A DNA stretch of 64,000 nucleotides from the NCBI GenBank assembly GCA_018806915.1, contig JAGKQI010000087.1, forward strand, positions 1,116,001-1,180,000, given 5' to 3'. Below the pieces are notes generated by a model. It was not told the DNA's origin. It did not search any database and saw only the letters and a program-made list of their open reading frames with translations. Every line of letters begins with the position of its first letter. Positions within the stretch are counted from its first letter, which is position 1. This document shows positions 24,989 through 34,640 of the stretch, one piece after another. The position numbers were made by a program, and so were the translations under genes. This stretch comes from Phytophthora colocasiae. Its lineage: Eukaryota > Oomycota > Peronosporomycetes > Peronosporales > Peronosporaceae.

Positions 24989-26060
24989 AGCAACTATTGC
25001 ATTTGAATGATCGCACATGCCAGTAACCCACTCATTCAAACACTTATTTCACTATGTACACACAATCATTACGCTACGTACCATCCTTGATACGTCTGTG
25101 CCGTGGCCAAAACCACTTTCAAGCGTCCTACCTGACGAAAAACAACTTAGCCATAATCGTTCACATCTTTCTCCATAATAAATTTCATACAGATTCGAAC
25201 TACAAACCCGGAGCCTTTGGTCCGGTACGCAATGAGAACTATCATAGGGGGGTGCACAGGGGCCGTGTCTGTCATCACTCAACCTTCGTGCGACATCGTT
25301 ATTGCAACATAGTGCAACTTCTGAGCACCTTCAACGTTGTGGGCAGTAACTTAAGTGTGGTCCACACCTTTGCCACTCGCAGAGCGTTTTCATCGCTGCC
25401 GGAAGGGCGCCGGCAAGGTGATGTCCATGGGCGTAGTCGCCGGCCACAAGTCATGAAGACAAAAGCTACGAAGTGAACGATCTGGTCATCCGTCGCTTCC
25501 GAACGCGTGGGCTCCCACAGCGAGTAAGCCTCGATCCAAGTATCGTCGTTTGCCGGGTCACCCGCCACAAGGTCTGCAGTGGTGCGGAACGGCTTAAACA
25601 GCACAAGTGCGCACTTGCTTCGCTTCACGATGTACTCGTAGGGAGTTTCGGAGTCTACGAAGGGCATGCCGTCGAGAGTGCATCATTAACCGGATGATAC
25701 GATTGGACATGAGCTTCACCCTCCTTCGAATAAGAACTATGTGCATGGTATCAACCGCAAGTTCTACGGCAACGCACGGTGCCCCCTCAGTTCTTCTTAT
25801 ATCAGAGCATATTGATGCAAAACATTACGTGCTGTATCTTCACTGCCTTGGTCAACTCTGACAACCGCTAAGAGTGAATTCTTCATCGAATTCTCCATCG
25901 CACGCAAACAGCTTGGCGAAGGTGGAGGCGCTCGCTTTCGATAACCATAACTGTACTGATGAAGTCAATTACGTGGCGTGACGCACCTGGCTTCCAACAG
26001 CATAACTACATCCTTAGCATTGCTGTCGTATGCCAGAACCACTCATATTCACCGACATGT

Positions 26061-27190
26061 TCAACTGCTTACGAGAAACTGGTCAATGGTGAGCTGAACG
26101 ACTCTCTTTTTTCTTGCTCCGTGCTCAGAGAGCTTCCGCTTGTGTTTCTCCCAACTTATCACGCCTCTGCAATTGCGAGAACCGCACAAACACTCAACGA
26201 CTAGCTGCTCGCCATCAACAATCACACAAGCACGTTCAAAGTGAACACTACGAACACATACACAAACAACACTCTCCACATCTCACCTCACTTTCGACAT
26301 GCTGGAACTGATAGTCGAGTGTCAACTCTTCTCCCGCTTGCACGTCACGAATGGCAAATAGTCCACATCGCTCGAGGCCACGGACGTTCCACTTCTCAAA
26401 CGCGCAGTTAGGATCACACGAATGATTTACAAAACGTGTTCGACCCCCAAAGCGAGTGGCGTCAATGACTTTTTGCGCGCTCACACGTAGCATGTAGTGG
26501 CGCTTAGAGCTTCGATAAGACTGGAATGTGAACACAGCCTTAGTACCACAGGATGCAAACGCACATTCTGGCAACCACCCTACCTCATAGCGTATCATGG
26601 CGTCATGGTTGTTTAGCACCTCTCCTACGTACTCGCCTACGTACTGGCCAGCGTGTATGATCTCCATCGCCAGCAGCCCAACCCCCTTTCGACCACAGTC
26701 TACCACTGCGGTCGCGACGAAAGACCCCATTTGCAGCTGCCGGTTTGTGCACAATATTCCACACGGACAGCTCTCGACTGCGCATTCGTAGCGCATCTAC
26801 CACAACCATGTCCTTAGAACCCTCACATGCCATGTATCTACTGTCTACGACCACGTACGGCACGATTAATGCAGCCTTCCCCACAACCCTGCCTGGTCTG
26901 GTCATCAATTGTACAACCACAGATCTGGATTTCGCCCTTGGAGGTTTATTCAGTACATTAACACACGCAAACCAACTAAAACAATCAGCAACTGGAGTGG
27001 GAACGGTACGGCAACGACGTACATTTTCGCTTACCTGTTGCGCTTCAAGCCACTTGCCGCCGACTGCCATATTCGCTTCCACTATCCGAACCGCCTCAAA
27101 CGCTTCCTCAACCGAACTAGCCATCATACACGACGCATGCACAACACCAGTCGGATCGACCATGGATATTGGCCGGCACCAATTCATCAT
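26061..27190 (-). CDS. SET-domain methyltransferase, copy 6 (intact)
   Basis: The exons begin at 27190 and 26796 and the stop is at 26061. All motifs and splice sites of copy 2 are present. It differs from copy 5 by a Val to Met change in exon 1 (VEANMAVGG). It is divergent from the intact OB-fold copy 6. Confidence 0.75.
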
Positions 27191-27482
27191 GGAAAGATCA
27201 GCTCATGCAGCACGCACCGCACCCTGTCCCGCATTACCCCACGTCTCGTCTTTCTTGAAGCAACAGGGCGATTCATACATAGTTTTAACCATATCACTAG
27301 CGCGACGAGGTCTCAGGGAAATGGCGCTTGAACACTACTTCTCAGAACGAAGAACGAGAGCGAACTTCTCCTCGCCCAACTAACGGCGGTATTCATGACC
27401 AACAAACTTAACAGCACATTTTCCAATTTGCTCGGCAGTTCAACACTCCGCTTCTCATAACGCCAGCATTATCCTGCTATCC

Positions 27483-28263
27483 ATGCCTCCCAAGAAACAC
27501 GCAAAGCTACAGCAAGTTGATGAGCCGACACCGCCATCCTCCTCAACGTACATGCCTACACCGACAAACGTCTCGCTCCTGGGCAAGTCATCTTCTCCCT
27601 TATTGTCTCCACCGCGTCCAGCGCCCAAACATGAGCGCACTGTTACGAAGTCACTGCCTACCGAGTACGTCTCGCCAGTTAAGAAACTCAAAAAATCGAT
27701 GGAGCAACACAAACGCCGTTTCTTTGACACCATCGAAGGTACCTCCTTGTTTCAAATTTGTTTTTATGTTCTAACATATATGATCTCACCTAGATTTACG
27801 CGACTTCATCACGAACAATGTCATGAATGACCCTAACACCCGAGCCTCTGTGCGAGTTCAAGGACGAGTCTTATGGATGCGCAACGATCAAGTGAATAAT
27901 ACAACGCGTTACCTCCGCATCTACCTTGGCGAACAGCGAGCGTCCGAGCCGCTGGACGAACAAGTAGCGGTAATTTTGCGTTGCTAGCGGCTCACTACAA
28001 CCCTTCCCTTCAGCTCATGTACATGCACTCACCATAACGTTTTGCACGCTCTCTAGATCTTTCAAGAGGCACAACAGGATGACCCGTTCGAAGCCAACCA
28101 GTACCTGCTTACGGTGTCGCTCTACGACATCAACGCTGACAATCCAATGCTCCCGCAACCAGGAACGATCATCTCGTTCGCACCCACCAAGTTGCGCGTC
28201 TACCGCGACTGCTGTCAGCTCGACACCAAGCTTCACCTCATCAACGTAATTACGCCACCATGA
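27483..28263 (+). CDS. OB-fold-like Helitron protein, copy 6 (intact)
   Basis: The three-exon structure is intact, with a predicted 212 aa. It has a private Ala to Val change in exon 1 (HERTVTKS) and a small change at the start of exon 2 (NNVMND). The gene ends 245 bp from the array terminus. Confidence 0.65.
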
Positions 28264-28508
28264 AGCAACTATTGCATTTGAATGATCGCACATGCCAGTA
28301 ACCCACTCATTCAAACACTTATTTCACTATGTACACACAATCATTACGCTACGTACCATCCTTGATACGTCTGTGCCGTGGCCAAAACCACTTTCAAGCG
28401 TCCTACCTGACGAAAAACAACTTAGCCATAATCGTTCACATCTTTCTCCATAATAAATTTCATACAGATTCGAACTACAAACCCGGAGCCTTTGGTCCGG
28501 TACGCAAT

Positions 28509-28618
28509 CCGTTTTTATCCAAGATATTGACGTCGATGTCTGTCTCCAGGATTTTCTTTACAACGTCGAGATTTCCTTCCCCTGCGACGAGAACGAGATC
28601 AGATTGGACCGTTGTCAT
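28509..28618 (-). pseudogene. Ankyrin-repeat gene, 5' exon interrupted by the Helitron array
   Basis: Reading the minus strand from the ATG at 28618 gives 36 codons with an ankyrin-repeat pattern (LVLVAGEGNLDVVKKILET followed by DVNILDKNG). The frame stops being ankyrin exactly at the Helitron junction at 28508. Ankyrin repeats normally continue DKNG(F/W)TPLH, so the insertion split this gene. The remainder should lie beyond the left end of the array, outside the window. Confidence 0.7.
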
Positions 28619-28769
28619 ACCTTGGTGTTAGCTTGGCTTCCTACCGGGAATGCCAGGGTTACAAGATGACTTCATGATAGTCAGTCAACTAGATATGTAC
28701 CTGGCTCATTTTTCTCTGACTAACTCTGAACTTAGCTAAGAGAATGAGTAGTGAACTCTCCAGTGTTTT

Positions 28770-28865
28770 TTTCCAGTCGGAGCTCAGCCAACACTTTCGC
28801 TGGTGTCTTCTTGTCGTTAGTCCAGAACTAAACAAACGCGCCATCTAACCATATTCTCTACTTCA
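28770..28865 (-). pseudogene. Relic of an LWY-type effector
   Basis: The sequence around 28777-28860 aligns with 37890-37975 and 40960-41045 inside the two long effectors (shared blocks such as gtcttcttgtcgtt, tccagaact and aacaaacgc). It has lost its reading frame. Only this roughly 90-bp piece is recognisable, so effector sequence once extended to this side of the piggyBac element. Confidence 0.65.
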
Positions 28866-29151
28866 ACCACTTAAAAACCGGGAAGGGGACTAATCCCGAG
28901 TACTGGTGGTGATACCGTCCAGGAAACTTCTGGAGTGGCGATGAAAACGACAAATAAGTGATGCTTATCCCAGTAAGTATTCTTGGGTCTTACTTCGAAG
29001 TATGTCTGAATAGTATATTATGATAAGATCGAGTCGAGTCGGAGTGCACATTGTACCGCAATCCATGATGACCGTCGACGACCAACAATGCTGTGCCAAT
29101 AGTGACAAACTTACTCTGTTGACCTTACCAAGTCGCTATCAGAGAGGTTTC
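28866..29151. other. Intergenic DNA between relic and piggyBac
   Basis: No gene is seen. A motif near 29053 (gcaatccatgatgaccgtcga) resembles the arms of the foldback repeat at 55452-55567. Confidence 0.4.
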
Positions 29152-29195
29152 TTAACCCCTCGGTTACCAGAAATCGAGTGCAGAATCAACTTTAT

Positions 29196-29375
29196 TTAAG
29201 TCGTAACTTACGACTTCCTTTTAGTATAAATGTTTGTATTGACGTGCCTTTTCCACGTCGAGATGCACCAGTTTCCCGCTATAAACTACCACAGGTATTC
29301 CTGAGCTATGTCGTAAGAGTTACGACTTTTGAACCTCATTTCACCCTGGAAAGCCAACACTTACGACTTCCTATC
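29196..29375. repeat. Left subterminal palindromic repeats of piggyBac
   Basis: AAGTCGTAACTTACGACTT occurs at about 29199-29217. Degenerate copies lie near 29310 (gtcgtaagagttacgac) and 29360 (acttacgact). The same palindrome occurs twice near the right end, at about 34573-34588 and 34604-34620. Such subterminal repeats commonly bind transposase, and that role is inferred here. Confidence 0.7.
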
Positions 29376-29520
29376 ATTTCTTTGTCGACACCAGATGTCT
29401 TCCTACTCAGCAATACTGCTTCTGATTCAACAAAACCTGGGCTATGCTTTTCCTTATGCTGTGTTTTGAGCAACAGAGCATGGACAATGATAAAGAAAGC
29501 TGATTTGCAGTCCTACGAGC

Positions 29521-32352
29521 TCACACGATTGCTGACTGATGAGCTGGCTGTTCCTCTTCATTGTCAGCGTCGCCGTCTTCATGGCAGAGCAGCTCACGAC
29601 GAGTTGGTTTGCGGGTACCAACCTTGCCCGATCGCCGCAAAACTACCCGCTTGCCAAGTGATGCTGGAATAGACTCACCACTATCAAAGTCCTCATGCCA
29701 GATCTGATAGCATGTCTTGCGCACACCTCCGTACAAATGCCGTGACTTGGGACAAAGGAAGCACTTCGCGTCAGTTTGGGAGCAGTCTTCGCAGTAGTAG
29801 GTAGTCTGGAATGATTTCTTGCGGTCGCCACGGAGGAGGGCACACACTTTACAGGAGCGCTGCCTTCGTTTTTGGACACCAGATACTACGACCCAGTCAT
29901 TGAACTGAATGTGTTTGTGCCCGTTCAACCTGGGCCGTTTGCGAGAGTTGATCAGCGGTGAGGGTGTCGGGACTGTAGCTTCCTCGAAGTCTTCATCTTT
30001 GAGCTGCAGAAGTTGTTTATGCAGGAGAAGGTACCATTCTCCACGTGTTTTAGGCACAAGACGCTTGATTCGGCACGTTTCCTTGTGCTTCAGATATGCA
30101 TTGACCAGCGCCATGTCTACAAACCCGAGGAGTAGAGATTTGTAGTATTTTTGAAAACGGAATGATGTCTGGATCGAGTAGGACTGTAGGCGGAGTTGAT
30201 CATGGACATCAACTCCGCCCATCCATCTCTGGTAATCCGTAACGAGCTTCGGGCATTTTACAGTAGACGACCCCACCATCTTGATATTGCGGTGAATAGA
30301 ATCCTCCGCCATGATCGGACCCGTTGCCAGGTAGTGTACTGGTTTTCTATCCCACCAGTGGCACGCCACCATGGTCGGGACAGCAACGGACCGAGAGAAT
30401 GCAAAAGATCCGCGCTCAACTGCACGAGGCCGCGACTTGCGGCTTTCAACCACTTGCTTATCGAATCCTAGTCGATTGACCATGATTGTTCCCAATACGT
30501 AGATACCCATCGACAATAGCTGAATAGCTAGTGGAACAGAACTGTAGAATCTGTCGATAACGACAAGTCGAAAGCCCTGAGACCTTTCTCCCAGCAAAGC
30601 TTTCATGTTTCGAACGACGGCTCCTGCTCCCGTCTTGTTGTCGAATGCTTGTTTGTCTGAATCCCCACTGTCGCGCTTCCCAACGTACACCTCGAATCTA
30701 TAGCAGTAAGGTACGACGTGGAAAATGTCAATTTCGAATTTGCAGGTCATAAGTTACAACATAATAGAACATACCGGTGACAGTAAGCACTTCCAGAGTC
30801 GCACACCATGAACAGCTTCGTACCATAACGGTGTGGTTTATCAGGCATAAACATGCGCGTGGTGTTGCGCTTTGAAGTTGCCGGTAGAACGCCTTCGTCG
30901 AACGAAAACTTACTGCCCAGTGTCCAGCCTGATCGAAACCGCGACTGCAGCACTTCGACAACAGGTCTAATCTTCCAAATCTTGTCCCGCATACGGGAGC
31001 CTCGTTGTTCACTACATGAAGGTCACGAAGGATAGACGTGCACCGATTTCTAGGCATAAACTTGCCAAAGTTACCGGCAGGAATCGCTCCATTGTCAGAC
31101 ATTGCCCAGTGCCTGGAAAAGCGTCGCGTCATTGGGTTCAGCATTCTCGCCACTAAGAGTCCGATAACGTGAAGCACCTCGTGGGGTTGATATGCAGGCT
31201 CTGCACGCAAGTGCCGTTCGATTTGCTTGACAGTCTCAGGGGTCGCGATTCCGCGCTTCCGCTGTAGCGACCGAATTCGTTTTGCTCTTGCGTTTGCGGT
31301 TTGCTTTTTGTAGCGATTTGTCTCTTTGGTAATGCTCACCCACAGTGATTTTGGTAGAAAATAGAACAGTAACAGCATAGGAGAGTCGGCCAGTTCCTGT
31401 AGGTCGCGTGTGGGTGCGGCGACGTCAGAAGACAACCCAGGGTACTCCCCACCTACAGGTTCAAAACTGGATGACGGTGGGCTCCACTCAAATCTTCGAA
31501 GTGCGTCTTTATCAATCGCTCCAAGCGTTAGTTTGCCTCCCATGCCTTCCACAAATGCATCATCCATGTGAACAACTTCTTCGTCAAGTGCAGGTACGTC
31601 ATCAGGATACTCGCGGCGTTCAATCATATCATCGCCACTGTTGTCACTATTGTCGCTGCCACTGGAATCGATGGCTTCATACTCGTCTGACAACTCACCA
31701 TCCACCATGACGTTCACATCGTCTGTCGGTACAGCTACCTGGGAATCGTCCTCCACCCTCCCACCACCATTAGCACTGGCGTCATCACTTCCTCCCACGT
31801 TGTCAGAATTGTTTGACTCAGGTCCAGATATAAGACGCTGGAGCGCCCCCACAACCATGTCTTGGTCGTCCTGCTCCAGCTGGGCAGGTTCAGAGTCGCA
31901 GTCCGACCCAAAAATTGCCGAGATAGTGTTTTGTGAGATCGCAATGGATGTGTCAATTTGTGACGCGGTCACAGGGTCCTCCATTGAAGCAGCACCGTCT
32001 CCGCTTGCCTCCCCCTCCTCACTCTCACCACTTCCGTCCCTAATAAGCCCCGAGTCGATAGCAAAGATCACTACGGCGTCCTCACCTACATACCGCAATA
32101 TCATTAGTATAGTAAATTTTGAATTCAATTCAATAACGCACCAACAAACGACTGCTCATTCGGCGATGTATACGTCCACTCGTTTGTGAGCCCGGAAGGT
32201 CTTCTAGATGTCCAGCCCACCGAGCGTAGCTGCCGCCATAGATGCTTGAAGTCGATATCGCGCACGTCCACCATACTTGCAACCGCTGCTTGTTTCGTCC
32301 TCGAGCTGGATCGTACCCTTGCCATCGCGGCAAATTCTGGAATGAGGTCCAC
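29521..32352 (-). pseudogene. piggyBac transposase (multi-exon, one frameshift)
   Basis: The exons read on the minus strand are 32352-32143, 32085-30775 and 30697-29521, with GT-AG introns of 57 and 77 nt whose removal restores conserved frames (SFV|GEDAV and AYCHR|FEVYVGK). The start codon at 32352 is not certain. After a first block (DFKHLWRQLRSVGW) comes a long acidic stretch and then the DDE transposase domain. The three expected aspartates are visible in KFSFDEGV, VVIDRFYSS and GGVDVHDQ. The C-terminus is a cysteine-rich zinc domain (CKVCALLRG, CEDCSQTDAKCFLC) as in piggyBac. A frameshift near 30990-31010, just before MRDKIWKIRP, breaks the frame. Except for that single break the gene looks complete, so the element may be young. 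Confidence 0.85.
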
Positions 32353-32801
32353 TTACCTACCGTCGGCTTGCGATCTGCTGCAATCTGGTCGGTGCTACAC
32401 ATCTACCCTTACCCTGGCCTTTTTTATACTCTTTCCGATTCGACCTCTTTCAGCTTATACTTTTCGGCCTCAAAATTTGACTTGATTAAAGTATCATGCC
32501 CTCTTTTTTCGAGCCATTTCCTGTTTAACCCCTCTAACCCGGTATTCTGTATCCTACAGAATAATATATTGTACAGGATTTAATATCCAGCAAACTCATC
32601 AGCGCTCCAGAACTCCGCATGAAGATTATTGTATGGTGTCTGGATCAGTCCACTTTCCTAACAGATCGGCGATGGGATGATAGACGGGTATTATTCAAGG
32701 AGGATAGAAAGACGCATATAAATCCCCAACAGGTTTGAAAATTCTGTCGAAAGCCCATCGGTTCACGTGTCAGAAGCTACCTCACATTGTCATTCGAAAA
32801 A

Positions 32802-33367
32802 ATGAACGGCCCAGCAGAGAAGCCGTTCAAGCAACTATGGCGCGAGATCTGCGAGGAAGGCTGGAAGGCTCGTAAGCCGACAGGGATGACCTAGAATCAA
32901 CGCTACGTGAAGCCGGGGTGAAGGGCCGTCTCGACGAAGCCAGACGTGGCATAAACTTCTTTGAAGGTTAGTGGCCTTATTTTTGTGCCACCACAGTTGT
33001 CGACACAGAGGAGGTGGGCGCTACAGGTGAACTACCAGCAGCTATACCGGATGATACGGAGCAAGACGGCGCGACCAATGCCTTTTTGCCGGATGATCCA
33101 GAATTCGATTCAAGTGAGTGCATGGCTGCTGATGAAGAAGCAAAGAGCGAGACCGATGAACCAAACGGAGCCGACGGCCTCATCGACTCGGACGTGTTTG
33201 GTAGCGACAATTTCATGGAGAGGCTCCGAAAGGAGCGACTGTTTGGCTCTACAGCTATCGATGACGTGAATCTCGTGGAGACCGCTGATGTCAGCGATTC
33301 CGATTCCAACGCCGACGAAGAAGACATTATGGCAGACAACGAGGTGGTCCACTTGAGGAAAGTGTAG
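32802..33367 (+). pseudogene. 5' remnant of a second piggyBac transposase
   Basis: The ATG at 32802 opens a frame whose first residues (KPFKQLWREICEEGWKARKP) match the N-terminal block of the transposase at 32352 (FKHLWRQLRSVGW). A TAG at 32892-32894 interrupts it. The frame continues, across a possible 30-nt GT-AG intron (32967-32996, unusually short), into a strongly acidic segment of about 120 residues ending at 33367. This mirrors the acidic N-terminal region of piggyBac transposases. The DDE domain is absent, so this is an internal-deletion derivative. Confidence 0.7.
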
Positions 33368-33486
33368 AAGAAGATGTAGAAGACCTGGAAATAAATGACA
33401 ACGTTCCGGAAACTAGTAACTTTGACTTGACAGGTGATCTCTGCGATATCCCAGAGTATGGATAGATCACATACAATGAGGAGCAC

Positions 33487-33767
33487 AGCCGTAAGCCGGG
33501 ATGCTACAGAATAACTCAAGTGGTGCTTTACTAATTCTGGATGTTGCGTGTGCACACGGAATTTCCCATAGCCGTAAGTCAGGATGCTACAGAATAACTC
33601 GAGTGGTGCTTTACTAGTTCTGGATGTTGCGTGTGCACACGGAATTTCCCGTAGCCGTAAGTCAGGATGCTACAGAATAACTCGAGTGGTGCTTTACTAA
33701 TTCTGGATGTTGCCCGCACAGGGAATTTCCCACAGCCGTATGTCGGGATGCTACAGAATAATTCGAC
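33487..33767. repeat. 83-bp tandem repeat in nested piggyBac element
   Basis: Units start at 33487, 33570, 33653 and 33734 (periods 83, 83 and 81 bp), the last incomplete. Each begins AGCCGTA and contains GCTACAGAATAA, which repeats half of the element's subterminal palindrome. The array may multiply transposase-binding half-sites. Confidence 0.85.
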
Positions 33768-34500
33768 ACATCCAGCTACTGGCGCTGCGCAGAATCAACT
33801 TTAGACTCATATCAACGCCGAGGAACTGGTGTTTGTCATATCACGCTAGAAGCACACGTTAGTGAACACATCGGATCACCAAGCAGAACAAACGCAGGCA
33901 GTACTTGTGTAAGGTGCGTTCCGCCTTTGAGCACCTTCTGTCAGCAATGGTTTAGGCGGTCGTGTACCGCTCTGCCACGTTCACGCTCACGTGCTATCAG
34001 AAATGGCACGATACCTCGGGTGACGGGAAGAGCATTCCACCGAGCCTCCAAAGATGATTAGATTCCGCAAACGTAAGAGAGAAAGTAAAGACGAGGAATA
34101 AGAAGGACAACTAGTTAGCACCACGTACTTTGCAGTAGGTCTTGCTGGAGCCTGCAGAGAAGTATTTGCCCAGTTCCTCCTCACTACTCCGTTAGTTAGG
34201 AACTGGGCAAATTCTTCCTCTTCGCGCGCTTTGCACTTAGCGCGCTTTTGGCGGATGGTTGGTTGGCGCCAAGAGTGCCGCACAGTACGGAGTCGTTTCA
34301 AATTTGACGGGGGTTGCCGAGTGAGAGGTTTTGAACATGTTTTGTCCGCCAGGGATCCAATAGGAGATCGCCAGTTTCGCAGATGTTGGATACATTGTGC
34401 ATGCTATAGCCGATGATGTACACTTTATGTACAGAATATGCCTCGCCGAGCACGAAAGGGCTTCCAACGGCATACTTTTCGCAGGTTATCGTTCATACTT
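33768..34500. other. Non-coding interior of the nested element
   Basis: No open gene is seen. A short inverted repeat (gcccagttcctcctcac... against ...aggaactgggcaaattcttcctc) lies near 34168-34222. Confidence 0.35.
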
Positions 34501-34640
34501 TAATCAAGATAATTGCTTATTCTGTAGAATACAGAATAACGGCTCGGGTTAGAAGGGTTAAAGCAGCTCACTACGTCGTAACTTACGACTTTCGCCCTCA
34601 TCAAAGTCGTAACTTACGACGTTGGTACCCGAGGGGTTAA

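Larger units (their letters stand above)
21960..25233 (-). mobile_element. Helitron unit 5 (deletion derivative, 3274 bp)
   Basis: It has the same structure as unit 4, with the RepHel remnant at 22225-22394. Both accessory genes, SET and OB-fold, are intact in this unit. Confidence 0.85.
1..28508 (-). mobile_element. Tandem head-to-tail Helitron array
   Basis: One sequence module recurs with near-identity and always in the same orientation. The sequence ...GGTACGCAAT is followed by GAGAACTATC at 1329, 4631, 14393, 18688, 21960 and 25234. At 28508 the same ...GGTACGCAAT is followed by unrelated DNA, which marks one element end. Complete units are therefore 3302, 9762, 4295, 3272, 3274 and 3275 bp. 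The longest unit encodes a Helitron Rep-helicase on the minus strand, so the minus strand is taken as the element's coding orientation. Head-to-tail arrays fit rolling-circle replication, which is known for Helitrons. The left end of the array lies outside the window. Confidence 0.9.
25234..28508 (-). mobile_element. Helitron unit 6 (deletion derivative, 3275 bp; array terminus)
   Basis: Last unit of the array. It has the same deletion structure as units 4 and 5 (RepHel remnant 25499-25668) and again has intact SET and OB-fold genes. Its right end at 28508 abuts an ankyrin-repeat coding exon. An 18-nt stem-loop with arms CCGGA/TCCGG and an 8-nt loop (28483-28500) lies 8 nt from this end. Confidence 0.85.
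32525..34561 (+). mobile_element. Nested non-autonomous piggyBac-like element
   Basis: The left end is TTAACCCCTCTAACCCG (32525) and the right end is the inverse of TTAACCCTTCTAACCCG (ending 34561), again with TTAA at both ends. Just inside each end is a near-palindrome, ATTCTGTAtccTACAGAAT (left) and ATTCTGTAgaaTACAGAAT (right). Inside are a transposase 5' fragment and an 83-bp tandem repeat. It is a different family from the host element because both the terminal and subterminal motifs differ. Confidence 0.85.
29152..34640 (-). mobile_element. Complete piggyBac element with TTAA ends
   Basis: The left end is TTAA (29152-29155) followed by CCCCTCGGTTACCA. The right end is the inverse, TGGTACCCGAGGGG then TTAA (34637-34640). 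The two termini match at 16 of 17 positions. TTAA target sites and CCC-starting inverted repeats are diagnostic of piggyBac. A palindrome, GTCGTAACTTACGAC, recurs just inside both ends. The transposase lies at 29521-32352 on the minus strand. A second TTAA-bounded element (32525-34561) is nested between the transposase 5' end and the right terminus, so the original element was about 3.45 kb. Confidence 0.9.

Noticed and set aside
33487..33767. CRISPR-like regular repeat
   Set aside because: The 83-bp units are directly adjacent with no unique spacers and sit in a eukaryotic transposon, so they are a plain tandem repeat.
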